From positions 5,116,501-5,180,500 of the forward strand of contig NC_069083.1 in the NCBI RefSeq assembly GCF_947172395.1: a stretch of DNA of 64,000 nucleotides, written 5' to 3'. The position numbers and the translations under genes are program-made. Numbering within the stretch: the first letter of the stretch is position 1; every line of letters begins with the position of its first letter. The stretch is from Bicyclus anynana. Its lineage: Eukaryota; Arthropoda; Insecta; Lepidoptera; Nymphalidae. The notes beneath the pieces were generated by a model. The model searched no databases, was not told where the DNA came from, and saw nothing but the letters and a program-made list of their open reading frames with translations. Positions 32,501 to 45,029 of the stretch are shown here, in pieces.

Positions 32501-32901
32501 GATACAAAAACCAAGTATTTGATTGTCTGTGGTCTCCACACTAGATTGATCTGTATCGTGAAGACCAGGTAGGATTTTCTTATGTTTTCCGTTGGACTAG
32601 GACTTTAAAATACATTACAAAGAAGAAAAGTAAAGTAAAACAGTAAGCAGAAACGTTAGATAGGTGTACATAATTATTTTAGTTTATTTCATATTTGCAT
32701 TGAGTAATTCTTCGGTGTCTGCTTATGTTAAACTTTTTAACCAATTTGACTTAGACTTGCCTGATTTACTGAAAGGTTGCAAAGATTACAGGACCTTGCT
32801 ACAAAGTTGTAGACTTTTGCATCGACATAATATGGTGTGAATCCGGAATCGTCGAGCGAACACAGTTTTCGCAATTGGGATTGACCTTGACTATTCTTTT
32901 T

Positions 32902-33180
32902 AACCGACTTCCAAAAAGGAGGAGGTTCTACGTTCGGCTGTATGTATGTTTTTTTTTTTTTTTTTTTTTTTTTATGTATGTCCAGCGATAATTCCGTCAT
33001 TTGTGGACCGATTTTGAAAATTCTTTTTTTGTTTTGAAGGGTTTGATTCCAGGGTGGTCCCATTTTTTTCATGTCAGGATCTGATGATGGCATCCTGGAG
33101 AAATCGAGGGGAACTTTCGAAAATCGTAGAGACGGCTAGTGCGTTTGTAAGTGTTTCCATAAGGTATTTTAAACCACTAC
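32902..33180 (-). mobile_element. Inverted tail block of the AACCGACTTCC composite
   Basis: Reverse complement of 31251-31520: AACCGACTTCCAAAAAGGAG, a T-run at 32950-32973, then TGTCAGGATCTGATGATGGC and GTAGAGACGGCTAGTGCGTT. Confidence 0.7.
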
Positions 33181-33224
33181 AATTTTATGAAGGTCTGGAG
33201 TTGGTCTGATGATGGAGCCGATAC

Positions 33225-33610
33225 ACAGACGATGGAACTCGTCAACGATTTACAGCAGGTACCTTTTGTTTGGGCTAGATTTATTTGTATTGATGAGAAC
33301 TTTCCACCTAGATGGGTTGTGACCGTATTGAGGGTCTGATGATGAAGACGAAGGACAGTTAAGAGAAGTCTTCAACGGTTCCCAGTAGCTACCTTGTGTT
33401 TGGACTTGATAAATTTGTATTGATGAGAACTTTCCACCTAGATGGGTTGTGACTGTATTATAGGTCTGGTGACGAAGATGAAGGAGAGTTAAGGTAACTC
33501 CTCGACGGTTCACAGTAGCTACCTTTGTTGGGACTTTATGAATTTGTATTGCTGAGAACTTTCCACCTAGATGGGTTGTGACTTGTTGTGAAGGACAATG
33601 AAGAGAACTT
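33225..33610 (-). repeat. 130-bp tandem repeat array, inverted partner (about three copies)
   Basis: TGATGAGAACTTTCCACCTA recurs at 33291, 33421 and (with one change) 33549, about 130 bp apart. It is the reverse complement of the array at 30585-31250 but more diverged between its units. Confidence 0.8.
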
Positions 33611-33669
33611 CTCGAAGGTTATTAGTATCAGTTTTGGTACACTCAGTAGGTGTGCTAACACTAAAAATT

Positions 33670-34005
33670 AAAAAATAAAAATTTTAATAAAAAAATTCAA
33701 CCGACTTCCAACTTAAAAATTAGCCCAAACTAAAAAGCAAAAAATAACATCTTACCTATGTGCTACCTTCTGATCAGTTTGAAGGCGGTGCCAATCCAGT
33801 GTCATGTTTTAATTAAAGCCGTTTCTGAAAGAACCACAGAAATTTTGTAATTTAAACGGCTAAAATTAAAACATCACTGGCTTGGCACCGCCTTCAAACT
33901 GATCAGAAGGTAGCACATAGGTAAGATGTTATTTTTTGCTTTTTAGTTTGGGCTAATTTTTAAGTTGGAAGTCGGTTGAATTTTTTTATTAAAATTTTTT
34001 TCAAA
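33670..34005. mobile_element. Short foldback element (AACCGACTTCC ends), uninserted sister
   Basis: AACCGACTTCCAACTTAAAA (33699) and its complement ending GGAAGTCGGTT (33977) form arms of about 115 bp around a 70-bp centre with TTTTGTAATTTAAACGGC. The centre corresponds to the target site of the insert at 29605-30362. Confidence 0.75.
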
Positions 34006-34883
34006 TACCTTTTTAACATTTGTAACATTTAGCAACTGTCTATGTTTAATATACGGACAACAAAATAAGGGTTCCGTGCTTTATCTTTTTGAGGTATTTA
34101 ATCCTAAAAACGTCCAATAGTAGCTCTTGTTTGAACCTACGTCCTTGTGTCTGTGAACCTTGAGGTTATGCTGGTCCCAAGTCATCAACATCACGGCTCG
34201 GTAACCAATATTTACTGACGCCATGGTAAACATCCGCCATAGGTATAGCTATATATAGGAATGCGTTCTTATCTAGAGATCGTAAAGTTTTTTTTTAAGG
34301 ATTTGAGCAGACGTAGGTGCCTAGGAAGATAACGTCAAAGCTTTATCATAGTTATCCAATGTAGAATGTGATTAGAATGTATGTCGTAGTCTATGTTCAT
34401 GTTATTTATATTTATCGATTATTCGCGGCCTATTTATATCCATGTATTGAGATGTCTACTGTGGGGTTACAATAATAATTGAGAAATAATACTAATAAGT
34501 GTATTTCGTAGTAGAACGAGAGCCTGAAGAGATATTGAATTGGAAGGTTTTTTTTTATACTGTGAAGTTGTAAGTTTAGTGTGTGATAAACTGGTCGGAC
34601 ATACTCCGACGTTGTATGACCTGAGTTTTAACCGTGTATCATAAACATTATTAGTAGTCTCCGACCGCCGATGCAAGGGGGTCTAACAGCACAAGCACCC
34701 CACTCCAAGATACGAATTTGTACAGAAAGCTTCTCAAAAGAAAATCTAGATTTCATAGCTAGACCCAGGTCAAGGACTCGAAGCCAGGAATTCGTAATCC
34801 GAAGCCACATGTTAACTCATTATTAAGCCTATGTGAGTATGTGGCATATTCTGTGTTAATCCAATGTTCCACAGTCATACAAG

Positions 34884-35637
34884 CTATAACCCCACCAAGC
34901 TAACTAGGCACCTGAGTATTACGTCACAAAATAAAAATAATTAAAAAAAAAAACGGTAGTATTTATTATAACACATTTGCTCGTAAAGTATTTCTTATTT
35001 CACAAATTTCACGTAATGTATCTCATTACGCACATGTGCCGTAGTGTAAAGTAAAACGCACATGTGCTGTAATGTAATTTAAAACGTTCACCATCCGTCT
35101 AAAAACGAACTGTAACAGAAAAGTGCTTAACATGTTATGAATAAAATTTACTTTGTGAGAAATAATATAATAGAAAAACATTAAATTCTTTCATTTTAAT
35201 AATTTTGACAATAAATGACAACCTGTATTATCTGTAACAGAAACTCAAAAATATTACTATACTTTATTATTATACTAGTAATACTGGCTATTTTTGGTGC
35301 ATTTGCCTAAAAAAAACACTTCGCTATCTGTGCAAAATGACAAGCACATCAAAATGTCATCATATTATGTAAAACAGGCAAAGATGCAAATTCATTTTTA
35401 GAATGAGTGTTCAAAGTGTGTTTCCTCGCAAATGTGTTATAAAATGTCGCATGACATACGTGCGCTTTGATAATAACAGCCTCTGCCTTACTGTAGCTCT
35501 CGCCTACGGCTCTATTTGCAATATCGAATCGCCTAATTTTCAACTTACTGCACTCATATCATAATGTACTATTACCAAATCTACTAATTAAGTAAAGTAA
35601 TATTCTCAGGTGCCTAGTTAGCTTGGTGAAGTTATAG
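34884..35637. mobile_element. TIR element with 33-bp ends (CACCAAGCTAACTAGGCACC)
   Basis: CTATAACCCCACCAAGCTAA through GGCACCTGAG at 34884-34916 is matched in reverse at 35605-35637 with two mismatches. The interior (ACACATTTGCTCGTAAAG and onward) is repeated at 38565-39262 without the ends. No coding sequence is seen. Confidence 0.7.
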
Positions 35638-35920
35638 TTACATTACTGTTCTATTCTATTCTTGATTGAGTTTACACCAGTAGTACAATTCGACGAACCT
35701 CACAAACAACATCCCGTCAGCGATGAGTCACCGGTTGCGTCTACTCCTCCCACAAGTTGCATATATTTCGATTCAGACGGATGAATCAAATGAAAATGTC
35801 GTAAAGAGAACGGATGCATGTTTACTGCCTAAACTTCTTCTATCTATAATCATCCATTACGAAACCGACAATTTATAAATCGATCCACAATTATTGACGA
35901 AGAAGTACATATTGTCAACA

Positions 35921-36015
35921 GAATAAAGATGACCCAGAATGAGTCTTTATAAGCAGCGTGGTGAAGCCGGAGAAACATAAAAAAACAAACGTCACGCGTC
36001 TCCTTGAAAATACCC
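35921..36015 (+). repeat. Dispersed repeat (CCGAATAAAGAATGA family), short copy
   Basis: AGCAGCGTGGTGAAGCCGGA and AAACGTCACGCGTCTCCTTG match 31945 and 39262. Confidence 0.6.
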
Positions 36016-36109
36016 TATCTGCCTTTTATTCTTTAATCTGTGATATAGTCTAACTTAGAACCTCCACCTTTTTTTTAAAGCCTTACTAACTTTTTCTTTA
36101 TTTAAAAGC

Positions 36110-36300
36110 AAAGTGGGATAATGGCAAATATACTAGCTGCATTTCCGCGTTGGATATATGAAAACAGGTCCTTTGCGCAATTGAGAATACAATAAGAAAC
36201 TTACGCTAACTTACCCACCATTCCACATGAGCAAAGTAGTGGCAAGAATACTAGCTGCATTTCCGCGTTACCGTTGGATGGATGGAGGCTGATCTTTTGG
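36110..36300 (-). pseudogene. LINE 3'-end fragments, tandem and decayed
   Basis: AATACTAGCTGCATTTCCGC occurs twice (36131 and 36247). On the minus strand both correspond to the GNAASILA piece of the LINE end at 32150. Confidence 0.5.
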
Positions 36301-37664
36301 TAAAACATGACCCAAACCCTACAGTTACCAGTTTGTTTAAAGAAAATATTGAAAATATGGGATATTTTCATTTTCCACATTTTTTTTAAGTTGGATAGGC
36401 TTGCGCTTCACTACAATCGTGCCTGATGAAAAGCATTGATGAGGTCTAAGATGAAGTACGCTTGTATAGAAGTTGCCTATTCTCTCTTGCCTTGAAGGTG
36501 CACAAATTGTAGGTGTCAACACAGGCGCCGGAAGGGTATTCTACATCTTAGCAGTTCTAATTAGAATCTTTGACGCAAAACGTTTCGCGCGGCTTGACTA
36601 GACGTCGACAACGTATCTAAGAATGCCATCTTTCACGACGTCTCGCTGTTCTGTGGTTTATGATTGAATGGGGATGGAGGAACTAGATTATAAAGTGACT
36701 CGATTTTTCAGGCATCAAAATTGCCTATAAAATCTTCGTGTTTAGTATTGCATTCATGTACTCTATTAATCTTGGTGAAATAATAAGGAATAAAAAAAAT
36801 CGCTAACTTACATGTAGGTACATAGTAGGCCCGTACGTTAGCGAATAGCCCAGCATGAGTCTAAGTTATCTACGCGTTATTCTACATCGTCGAACTATCT
36901 GTTTCGAATAAAAAATGCTTTACTTTTTTTTGTAAAATTTCGAATGGATCAGCTGTTCTACTATCTCTTGTGTAACCTTCCCTTTTAAAGATTCAATGAA
37001 CCTTTTCGGTGAAAAGCACGTTAGGTACGTTAGTAGGGTAACCATATTGGCTTGGTTTTACGGTTTGACCCGAAAAGTGAAAAATATAATATACATAATA
37101 AATAATATCCCTTCGTAGGTCCACCTTTAGAAGCCATTTTTGCTGCTTATTAACGTCTGCAATGGTAGGTTATGTTATTTGAATAATTTTCTTTTGTACC
37201 TACCTACATTTAAACTTCAGTAGCCAATAACATATTCCACGTTATTAGGATTTTAAAAATCTGCCCAATAAATACATCGTAGACGATAGTAATACGTGAG
37301 TATGATAAAAAGCGAGGGTCGCCCTCAAGAACTCTCGTGTTTTATGTACATTTTCCATAACCGTCAAGCTTTTTAGATTATAATTTTTTAAATTTGACTA
37401 CATTATCGAGGCAGTTTAAATAAATTTTACACATAAAACATAGTATAAAATAGTTCAAGTGCCACATAGACTCATCATTGGGTTAGCCAATGTGGCCACG
37501 AATCAAGAGACTCTGAATTTGAAAATTTGTTCAGGCACTCAGGTCAAATCAGTAGGTTTAGGTATTGTAATAAATAAAACGTTTTAATAAATTAAGACAT
37601 TCTCAGTAGGACTATCCCGGATTTCGGAAGTTATCGATGTTACACGCTTGATCGGTCTTGAGCA
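36301..37664. other. No gene recognised
   Basis: Intergenic sequence with a weak SINE-like trace (GCCTGATGAAAAGCATTGAT) near 36420-36450; otherwise unassigned. Confidence 0.35.
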
Positions 37665-38128
37665 TTAAGAGCGCGCAGCACGTCGGTACGATATGGATAA
37701 AATTCGAAGCGCAAGCGAGACGCCGAATTATAACTTTCACGTGAGTGAAAAGCACGGAGCGATTGACGCGCGACGCAAATTTATGACGTGAGCGCCAAAA
37801 CCATTTTTACCTAATTGCAAGTAAATTAAACAACATAACGAAAAACAAAATGGCCCTGTTCATGATATATGTATACCTAATTTTCTATACAAAATAAAAA
37901 TTTAAGAAAATAAGTTTGTGTTTCCTGAGATTAAAAGCAAAATGGGAGCAAAACATGTATTTTTCAAAAAAATAAACTATCGAGTTTTACAGATTGTGTA
38001 TTTTGTATAGTCATAACGAAGCTAACACTTTTAAATATCATTTACCCAAATATCAGGCTCCTAACTTTTCCAGAATCTGAGATCCAGAACCATTTGTAAC
38101 CACCAAATTACATATTGCACACTCTTAA
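37665..38128 (-). mobile_element. TTAA-flanked TIR element, copy C
   Basis: TTAAGAGCGCGCAGC at 37665 and GCACACTCTTAA ending at 38128: the reverse of copies A and B, again bordered by TTAA on both sides. The GATTGACGCGCGACGCAAAT core is conserved. Confidence 0.85.
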
Positions 38129-38564
38129 AATTAACTTCTGATATAAGCTCTACAATCGTCTACGGATCAGTACGGTAGGCCTATGCTCCAAAACTCCTCT
38201 CGAATAAAGAGGTCCCTGTAGTGGGCAATTCATTAAGCTAATACTGATCTTGAAACTTTAATTGGACACTTCCCAATGGTGTTTTGGTAAGTTTGTCACC
38301 CTAGTCAACCCAAGGGTGGGGGTTGGGTTCATTGATCGTCCATTGTGCGGTGCGCGTGCGTCGCCAGCTGCACTACCCTAGTTTTTCTATCGGGGTAAGC
38401 AGATGGTAGGATATGGTAGCTTTTTATTGATCTAATCTGAAATTTCGCGTTATGCATGACATGTTCTTTATTATTAATGTAATTTGTCTCATAAGTTACT
38501 GTTGTTGCCTTTGTCTATTTAAATATTATGCCTACCTAGAAGTAAGCGATAGTGTAAAAGTACA

Positions 38565-39262
38565 TAATGCACTATAAAACACATTTGCTCGTAAAGTGTC
38601 TCTTATTTCACCAATTTCAATATCGTAATCTCATTACGCACTTGTGCCGTAATGTAATGTAATTTTGGTTTAGAAACACGGTTTATCATTTGTCTAAAAA
38701 CGAACGGTACTTTTTAATCGTAAGGTTTTTATGTCAAAAAAGTGCTCAACATTTTATGAATAAAATTTGCTTTGTGAGATAAAATATAATAAATAAACAT
38801 TTATTAATTCAATTTTAATAATTTCGACAATAAATGACAAGCTCAACAAATGTATCTGTAACAAAAACACAAAAATAAGAGTATTAATTTACTTTTTAAG
38901 TAATACTGGCTGTTTTTGAAGCATATGCCTAAAACGCTAGTGCGCGCACTTTGCTATTTGTTAAAAAGTAAAAAATATTCCGCGCGCTGTAAGTATTGTT
39001 TTAATTTTAACATAACAAATAGTGATGAATTTATTAGTTCGACATCGCTAGAAGTCCCAAAGGTAACGTAAAAAAGCCCGAAAAATCGACCGATAGATAC
39101 TTACAAGCGTATCAAAATTTCATCATAAATTATGGAAAACAAACAAAGATGCAAATTCATTTTCAGAAAGAGTGTTCAAAGTGTGTTTTGTTGCAAATAA
39201 GTATAACGTCGTAATCCTTGCCTACGGCTGAGGCATATCGTTTCGGCTGTAATTTTCAACTT
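38565..39262. repeat. Second copy of the interior of the 34884 element
   Basis: ACACATTTGCTCGTAAAGTG, CTCATTACGCACTTGTGCCG, GAATAAAATTTGCTTTGTGA and AGAGTGTTCAAAGTGTGTTT match 34965-35440 in order. The 33-bp ends are absent; a 100-bp insertion lies near 38935-39100. Confidence 0.65.
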
Positions 39263-39660
39263 ACGCCACAGAATAAAGGATGATACAGAATGAGTATTTC
39301 AAGCAGCGCGGTGAGGCCGGTGAAACCCATAAAAAAACAAACTTCACGCGTTTCCTTTGCATCCGCATATAAATACCTACAAACTTTTTTTCATAATTTA
39401 TATTTCAAGATTTAACACTAACAATATTTACGTAAATTGTTATCTTAAACTAATAATAACCTATAAAAATATAAAATACTCCATCTTATTCTTTTTAATT
39501 TTTGTGAACAGTTTTAAAAATATTTAAAAACATAAGACGCTATTTTTCATGAATTATATTGAAAATTACTGATGCGACGCTTCGTGTCGTACTGACTCGA
39601 GAATGTATTCGTTTGTATTTTGAAATGAATTTTGTATTTGGAACGGGTACGACACTGTGA
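39262..39660 (+). repeat. Dispersed repeat (CCGAATAAAGAATGA family), longest copy
   Basis: It begins CAGAATAAAGGATGATACAG, has AGCAGCGCGGTGAGGCCGG, and ends with GATGCGACGCTTCGTGTCGT and ACTGACTCGAGAATGTATTC. The last part recurs in reverse at 62345-62400. Confidence 0.6.
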
Positions 39661-42283
39661 TTTCTCTATTGAGTGCAATCAATACCTATATTTTAATATG
39701 TGGTAAGTAACCTTCTTAAATAAGCATAGAAAAAATTACCTACATACCTGTACAAACCAACGTGCCAACGTCATTAAAAAAATTTATAATCAGACCAAGA
39801 AGAAATATTTAACATCACCATCTGTGTAATAGTTGACGCACTTACAGTTGTGTTTCATTGGATGATAATTTTAATTACGTAGTGTATAAGGCATAACATA
39901 GATGGCGCTAGTTCTTCAAAAATTTAGTTTTAGTTCTTAAACTAGGTGGCAGTAGACGCATCTGCAGTTATGGTTATGATATTATGTAGTAGTGTCACAG
40001 AAACATATATATATAGGTACCTAAGTACAAGTGTTACCTACCTATAATTACCTACTTATTAGGTAAGTGTATTATCTATGTATTACGTACATTTAACATA
40101 TAAATATCACAGATGAGTAGGTATAATAGGCAATGTCGTCATCTCAATAGGTACAGAAAGATGCCATAATTTATAAAGCATATGACATCATGAAATCCCT
40201 CCTTACGTCATTAATTTTAAACAAAAAAAAAACAAAATAAAATCAAAGAAGTTTCATTCATTAGAAAAATATTAACGGTGATTCAAACAATGTTTTTCAA
40301 AATTCAATGAATAATGAGAAATGAGTATGCCTCCCGCGTTTTCTCAGTATGGTACTCTGCAGGTACAGTCGAGTTATTTCCAAAAAGCGGGACTGAGCCT
40401 GTCCCGCGCGGGACATTCAATTTTGAGCTAAAAATCTGAACGTCCCGCCAAAATCGGTACGTCTGGCAATACTGGATTGGACCCCGCATTTTTTCAAAAG
40501 AATATTCCGCATATCTTTTAAATATGACCAACATTCCTACTCCAATTAGTCAGAAAAACTGTGGGTATGACAATAGTCCAAATATTCTTTCTTATCTTTG
40601 TAAATACTTTAAGCCATGTTCACTTATAGGCCGTCGTACTACTTTAGTATTTTAGTCGAGTACGAACAATTTTTGGATTTATCGCCCAAAAATCGCCATA
40701 AAATACTAAAGTAGTCCGAACTAGACCTTATGGATAAAAAAGGGGATAAAAGATAGCGCAATACTAGTTTCACTAAGTAGTATCTAGCAATTTCACTTCA
40801 ATGAAATCTGTATTATTATCAGCATTCAGATTTTAAGTTTATGAGGCAAGTCAAAAGACATGTAAAATGAAACAACAGTTCCTATTCAATAGATGATTCA
40901 ATAGCTGAATGTGAATCCGCTATTAATCCCTGACCTTTTGTCAACTGAAAATGAATCATTTGTATCTAGAACGTCACTGTTCGAGATCTAGGACCATTTC
41001 GTCATCTATAATCATAACAACTTGATTAATAATTACACGTAAACATGCAACAATTTAATGGTAATTGAACTTTTACATTTAGGGTTAAAATAACAACAAC
41101 AATAATTTTAATTAAGATTATTTATACTTATAGTTAACCTGTTATAAGCTGTCTAGCAATATCAATAAGACTAGAATAAGGTACGAGTAGGTAAGCGTAT
41201 CTAAGCATATTTTTAAAAATGTCCTCGGCCGCGTCGGTCTTTTCGCGATATCCTCAAAAACATAATTATGTCTTAGCGTCTCAGACTGAGACGAGTTTCG
41301 GTTTCCTATAGGTACTGTCTAGACTTATATCATCTGAGGCCGGCCAAAACGTCAGGAAATACTTATGCAATCGGGAAAAAAGGGATCCACGATGACCGAG
41401 TTCCGACGGAGCATTTGAAATATCCTACTGTTTTGACAAAAACAAAAATACACATTATGTCAGCCACTGATGACCAAGAAAGCTCACATGCTTGCAGCTT
41501 TAACCGCTTGACATCGTGCCAAATCATCATCATCATGCCGTTTGCGACCACACACACACACGATCTGTTTTATCGAATGTAAAGCAGTTAGCGCTGCAGG
41601 CATGTGGGCAGGATCCTCGTAGGATTACCATGAATATTGAAATTATTTGAAATCAACAAAAACCCGTCCAATGTTGTTTTATTTGGCATAAATTACCATT
41701 GGAAGTAAATAATACCTACTTTTTTACTTCCACTTTGTTATATAAACATTACTGACATGGTCGTTTGCATTTAAAAAATGCAAGTAGGTAAATAATGATA
41801 AAGAAGTATTTAAATGACTAAATAAAATACGGTATTTTAGTCAAAAATGTGAAAAAAGTCGTTCAATAAGATCTTGAAAAATATTTTTACGGTCTCCCCT
41901 ACATGTAAAGTGGGGATGAATTTTTTTACTTGTTTATTTCATAGTGTGGGGTATTATTGTGTTTGAAGCTGAATTTTGGGAAAAGCTCTACGAAGACTGC
42001 GCCATTCGCTGAACGATCGATCGTATTTATAATGAAGTACTCGCAATTGTACGGGTTTTTTTAGAAAATGTGTTCCAAAAATAATACATATGCAATAGCA
42101 AATACCTAGACGTGAAACTGAGATGAGATAAGAAGTTCAAAAACCCTGGCGCTTTTCCAATGTATTCGGGGTTACGGTTAGTAATTCCTAGAAATTCAAA
42201 TGATCAATAATTTCTTTGTCACCACGCGTGAAGAAGGAAATATTCTTTGAGTAGGTGAGTATGTGGATGCATCTGCTTTAATA
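39661..42283. other. No gene recognised (2.6 kb)
   Basis: Apart from the small TIR element at 40626-40732, this is AT-rich intergenic sequence with TAGGTACCTA-type short repeats and a CACACACACA run near 41553. No frame carries a recognisable domain. Confidence 0.4.
40626..40732. mobile_element. Very short TIR element
   Basis: ACTACTTTAGTATTTTA at 40638-40654 pairs perfectly with 40699-40715, and the outer parts pair imperfectly (GGCCGTCGT with the complement of CCGAACTAGACC). It is 107 bp long. Confidence 0.5.
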
Positions 42284-42425
42284 GATCATCATCGCATCAG
42301 CTATAGACGTCCATTGCTGGACGTAGGCCTTTTGTAGGATGTATTTGGTGTGCATCTACTTAAAATGGTACCTGCTCATAAGGTGAGTGGACTAAACGTG
42401 GGTGAGGTGTTGTGTGTGGAACCTA
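42284..42425 (-). pseudogene. LINE 3'-tail fragment
   Basis: ATCATCATCGCATCAGCTAT, AGACGTCCATTGCTGGACGT and AGGCCTTTTGTAGGATG are the antisense of a LINE tail like that at 44190-44230. Confidence 0.45.
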
Positions 42426-42896
42426 CCAATTAAAAAATAAGCATGTCTTTTTTAACAGGGTTTATTTTTTGTTTATCACCATTTTACAAATTTATCTAGA
42501 ACTAAGTAGGTACACAATGGTGTAGTGCAATTCAATACCAAGGTTTTTTATTGTCTAAATAACCCTTATCACTATAATTAGAGACTTTTTATAAGCTTGC
42601 GTTTAACTTTGAACTTATTGAGAGAATTCAATTAAAATTACTCCTCCTTTTTGGAAGTCGGTTAAAAAGATATATTTATTGAGGTACACTGCATCCAGAC
42701 TCAAGGTCGCGATCCTGAGGCTGAGAGTGTGTAAAGATATCTTATTTTTGTCACCAGTTAGAATCCGAATAGTATAAAAATAATCATACTTTTACGTCAC
42801 AGACAAAAATCATAGTAGGTATAGTCTTAGTTATAGCATGTAGTCCGAACTGCGAGTATTCACATTACACAGTAGTCTATATTAATAATTATTATA

Positions 42897-44250
42897 AAGA
42901 GGCAAGGTTTGTGGTATTGTAGGGGGTAATCTCTGGGTACAATAGACCACATGCACATATTTAGGCAGGTTAAACAAAAGTCTCTAGAGTACAATCGGCC
43001 TCTGTTCATCATTCGTGAACTATGAGAAAGCTTTTGACACCATTGAAACCTGCCCTTGTAGCCAAGTGGCACGTCGATTCTCTTTCTACGATCGCAAACG
43101 CTTCGAAAACTAAAAAATTGCTAATGACAGATCTTGATCACGTGACCTGTCGATAGCAAATGTCATTCCCATACATTTTTCTAGTTTTCGAAGCGTTAGC
43201 GATCGTAGAAAGAGAATGGACGTGCCACTTTGCTACAGGGACTGGACTGTTATGGAGTCCCTGCAGACACAGAGACCCCAAGTTGATTGGCGATACATTT
43301 AAGTGTTAAAATGCCTTTATAGCGCTGCGTTTATGTCAGTTCAAGTACAAGGTGCGTCTTCAAGATCTGATTACATCGTGGAGTTAGGCAGAAGCATGTA
43401 TTATCTCCAAAACTGTTTTCGAATGCTTTGGAAGATGTCTTTAAAATGCTAGAACGGGAAGAACATGGCATCAACGTAAATGGCGAGCATACCATACAAT
43501 ATCGGCCCAGGGAACCTAGGTATAGGGTAGGCCAAGGCCGGGGATGGGCATTCCTTTTTCGCACCTTCGCTATGCCGATGATATTGTCATCATCGCAAGT
43601 TCGCTGCAGGAACTTCAAAACATGCTGACTCTCAAAGAGTTGGTCTCCGGATGAACCTGGACAATACCAAGGTCATGTTAAATGATCTAGCTGCTCCGAG
43701 TTTATTACTAGTGATACTCGTAGATCTTCCCCCGAAGCGGTTTGTGAATATGTTTACCTCGCGCAATTTTTCCATTTGGGTAGAAACAGCTTCGAGAAGG
43801 AGATCGATCGGAGAATACAGTTAGGGTGGGCAGCATTTGGTAAACTTTGCCGAGTCTTCTCGTCGTCTATACCACAATTTTTAAAAACAGTATTTGACCA
43901 GTGCGTTATACCTGTCATAACTTATGCTGAAACATGGAAACTGACGGCAAGGCTACGGGGTACGAGGCTCCACAAAGTCCAAGTCTGGAAGACTTGAAAG
44001 AGAATCTCTTTGAGGGATAAAATCCGGAACGAAATGATTCGGCAAAGAACGAAAGTAACCAACATAGCTCTCAGGTCTAATACATTGAAGTGGCAGTGGG
44101 CTGGTCATGTCTGTCACCGATGGTCGTTGGAGTCGTAAGATCCTTGAGTGGAGACCGCGTCTTGGTTAGCGAGCTGGCGCTATTTAAAAGAGGCCTATGT
44201 CTAGCAGTGGATGCACGATTTCTGATGGTGTTGAATCTCTGGGTATACTG
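42897..44250 (+). pseudogene. RTE-like LINE, decayed ORF with YADD motif, split by a TIR element
   Basis: Broken plus-strand frames spell an RT domain in order: DHMHIFRQVKQKSLEYNRPL, FVNYEKAFDTIE, WTVMESLQ...VDWRYI, then RYADDIVIIASSLQELQNML (YADD at 43571-43582), then NLDNTKVM. FEKEIDRRIQLGWAAFGKLC, VFDQCVIPVITYAETWKLT, LKWQWAGHVCH-like and GRWSRKILEWRPRLG follow. Stops and frame breaks show that it is dead. The element at 43053-43240 interrupts it after the FDTIE motif. Confidence 0.75.
43053..43240. mobile_element. 188-bp TIR element inserted in the LINE
   Basis: Arms of about 55 bp: CCCTTGTAGCCAAGTGGCAC to TTCGAAAACTA on the left, and CTAGTTTTCGAAGCGTTAGC to CTACAGGG on the right. Removing it restores LINE sequence reading IETWTVMES. 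Only a CTG trinucleotide is repeated at the junction. A damaged relative is at 12367-12472. Confidence 0.75.
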
Positions 44251-45029
44251 AACCAATTTAGTCACATTATGCTATTTTATCTCCATACGAACAAGAACTA
44301 CGCTGGTGCCGGCTAGTTATCTACTCGTATATTTATGAGACTAGCGTACGGTCGCGACTGCGGCGCGTAGGAACCATGGATTTTTCCGTGAAAAAAAGTG
44401 ACCATGTCCTATGTTCTGCTGCAAGGTAAATTATTTACTATTTAATTATTTACTATTTAATCTAATTGCACTTTCAAATTAATGGTAATACTGATACGTT
44501 TTTAAACGATCGTATCAGACGATAATATACAAAAATGTGACGCTATTGTGGCCTTCAAATGTTGGGCATGTGTATAGAGGCGATGAAGGTCATTTTCCAT
44601 ACTCGCAGACGAATGAGTACATAGCTATACATACCTACACAGTTGTTTAATCTACATAAACGGCGATACGCTTGACAAAACAAGACAAAATAGCTACATT
44701 GTTGTAATTATACGTATCTAAAGATTAAGAATAAACTGAAGCATAACAAAAAGTTTATAGGAAGGAAAATGAAAGGATAGGATGAAAAATTAAACTAAAG
44801 GCAGTTTCCCTTCTCATAGTACCAACTATAGTAAAAAGTTGGTGCAGTATTCATAATGAATCACGCAGCATTCCATTGATCCTAAGAGAGATTATTTCTC
44901 GGTGGATAGGTTGTTAGTTTTTGAGTGTATTGCGTTTAGATTGACAGATGCAGAGGGAAACTTTGGAAGAGTGTTTTATCAATATAGTTTAGAACTAGTA
45001 TTGGTAATTTAAAACCCGCCAGTGGTTTT
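44251..45029. other. No gene recognised
   Basis: Intergenic sequence after the LINE; a duplicated ATTTACTATTTAAT word near 44430-44458 is all I see. Confidence 0.35.
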
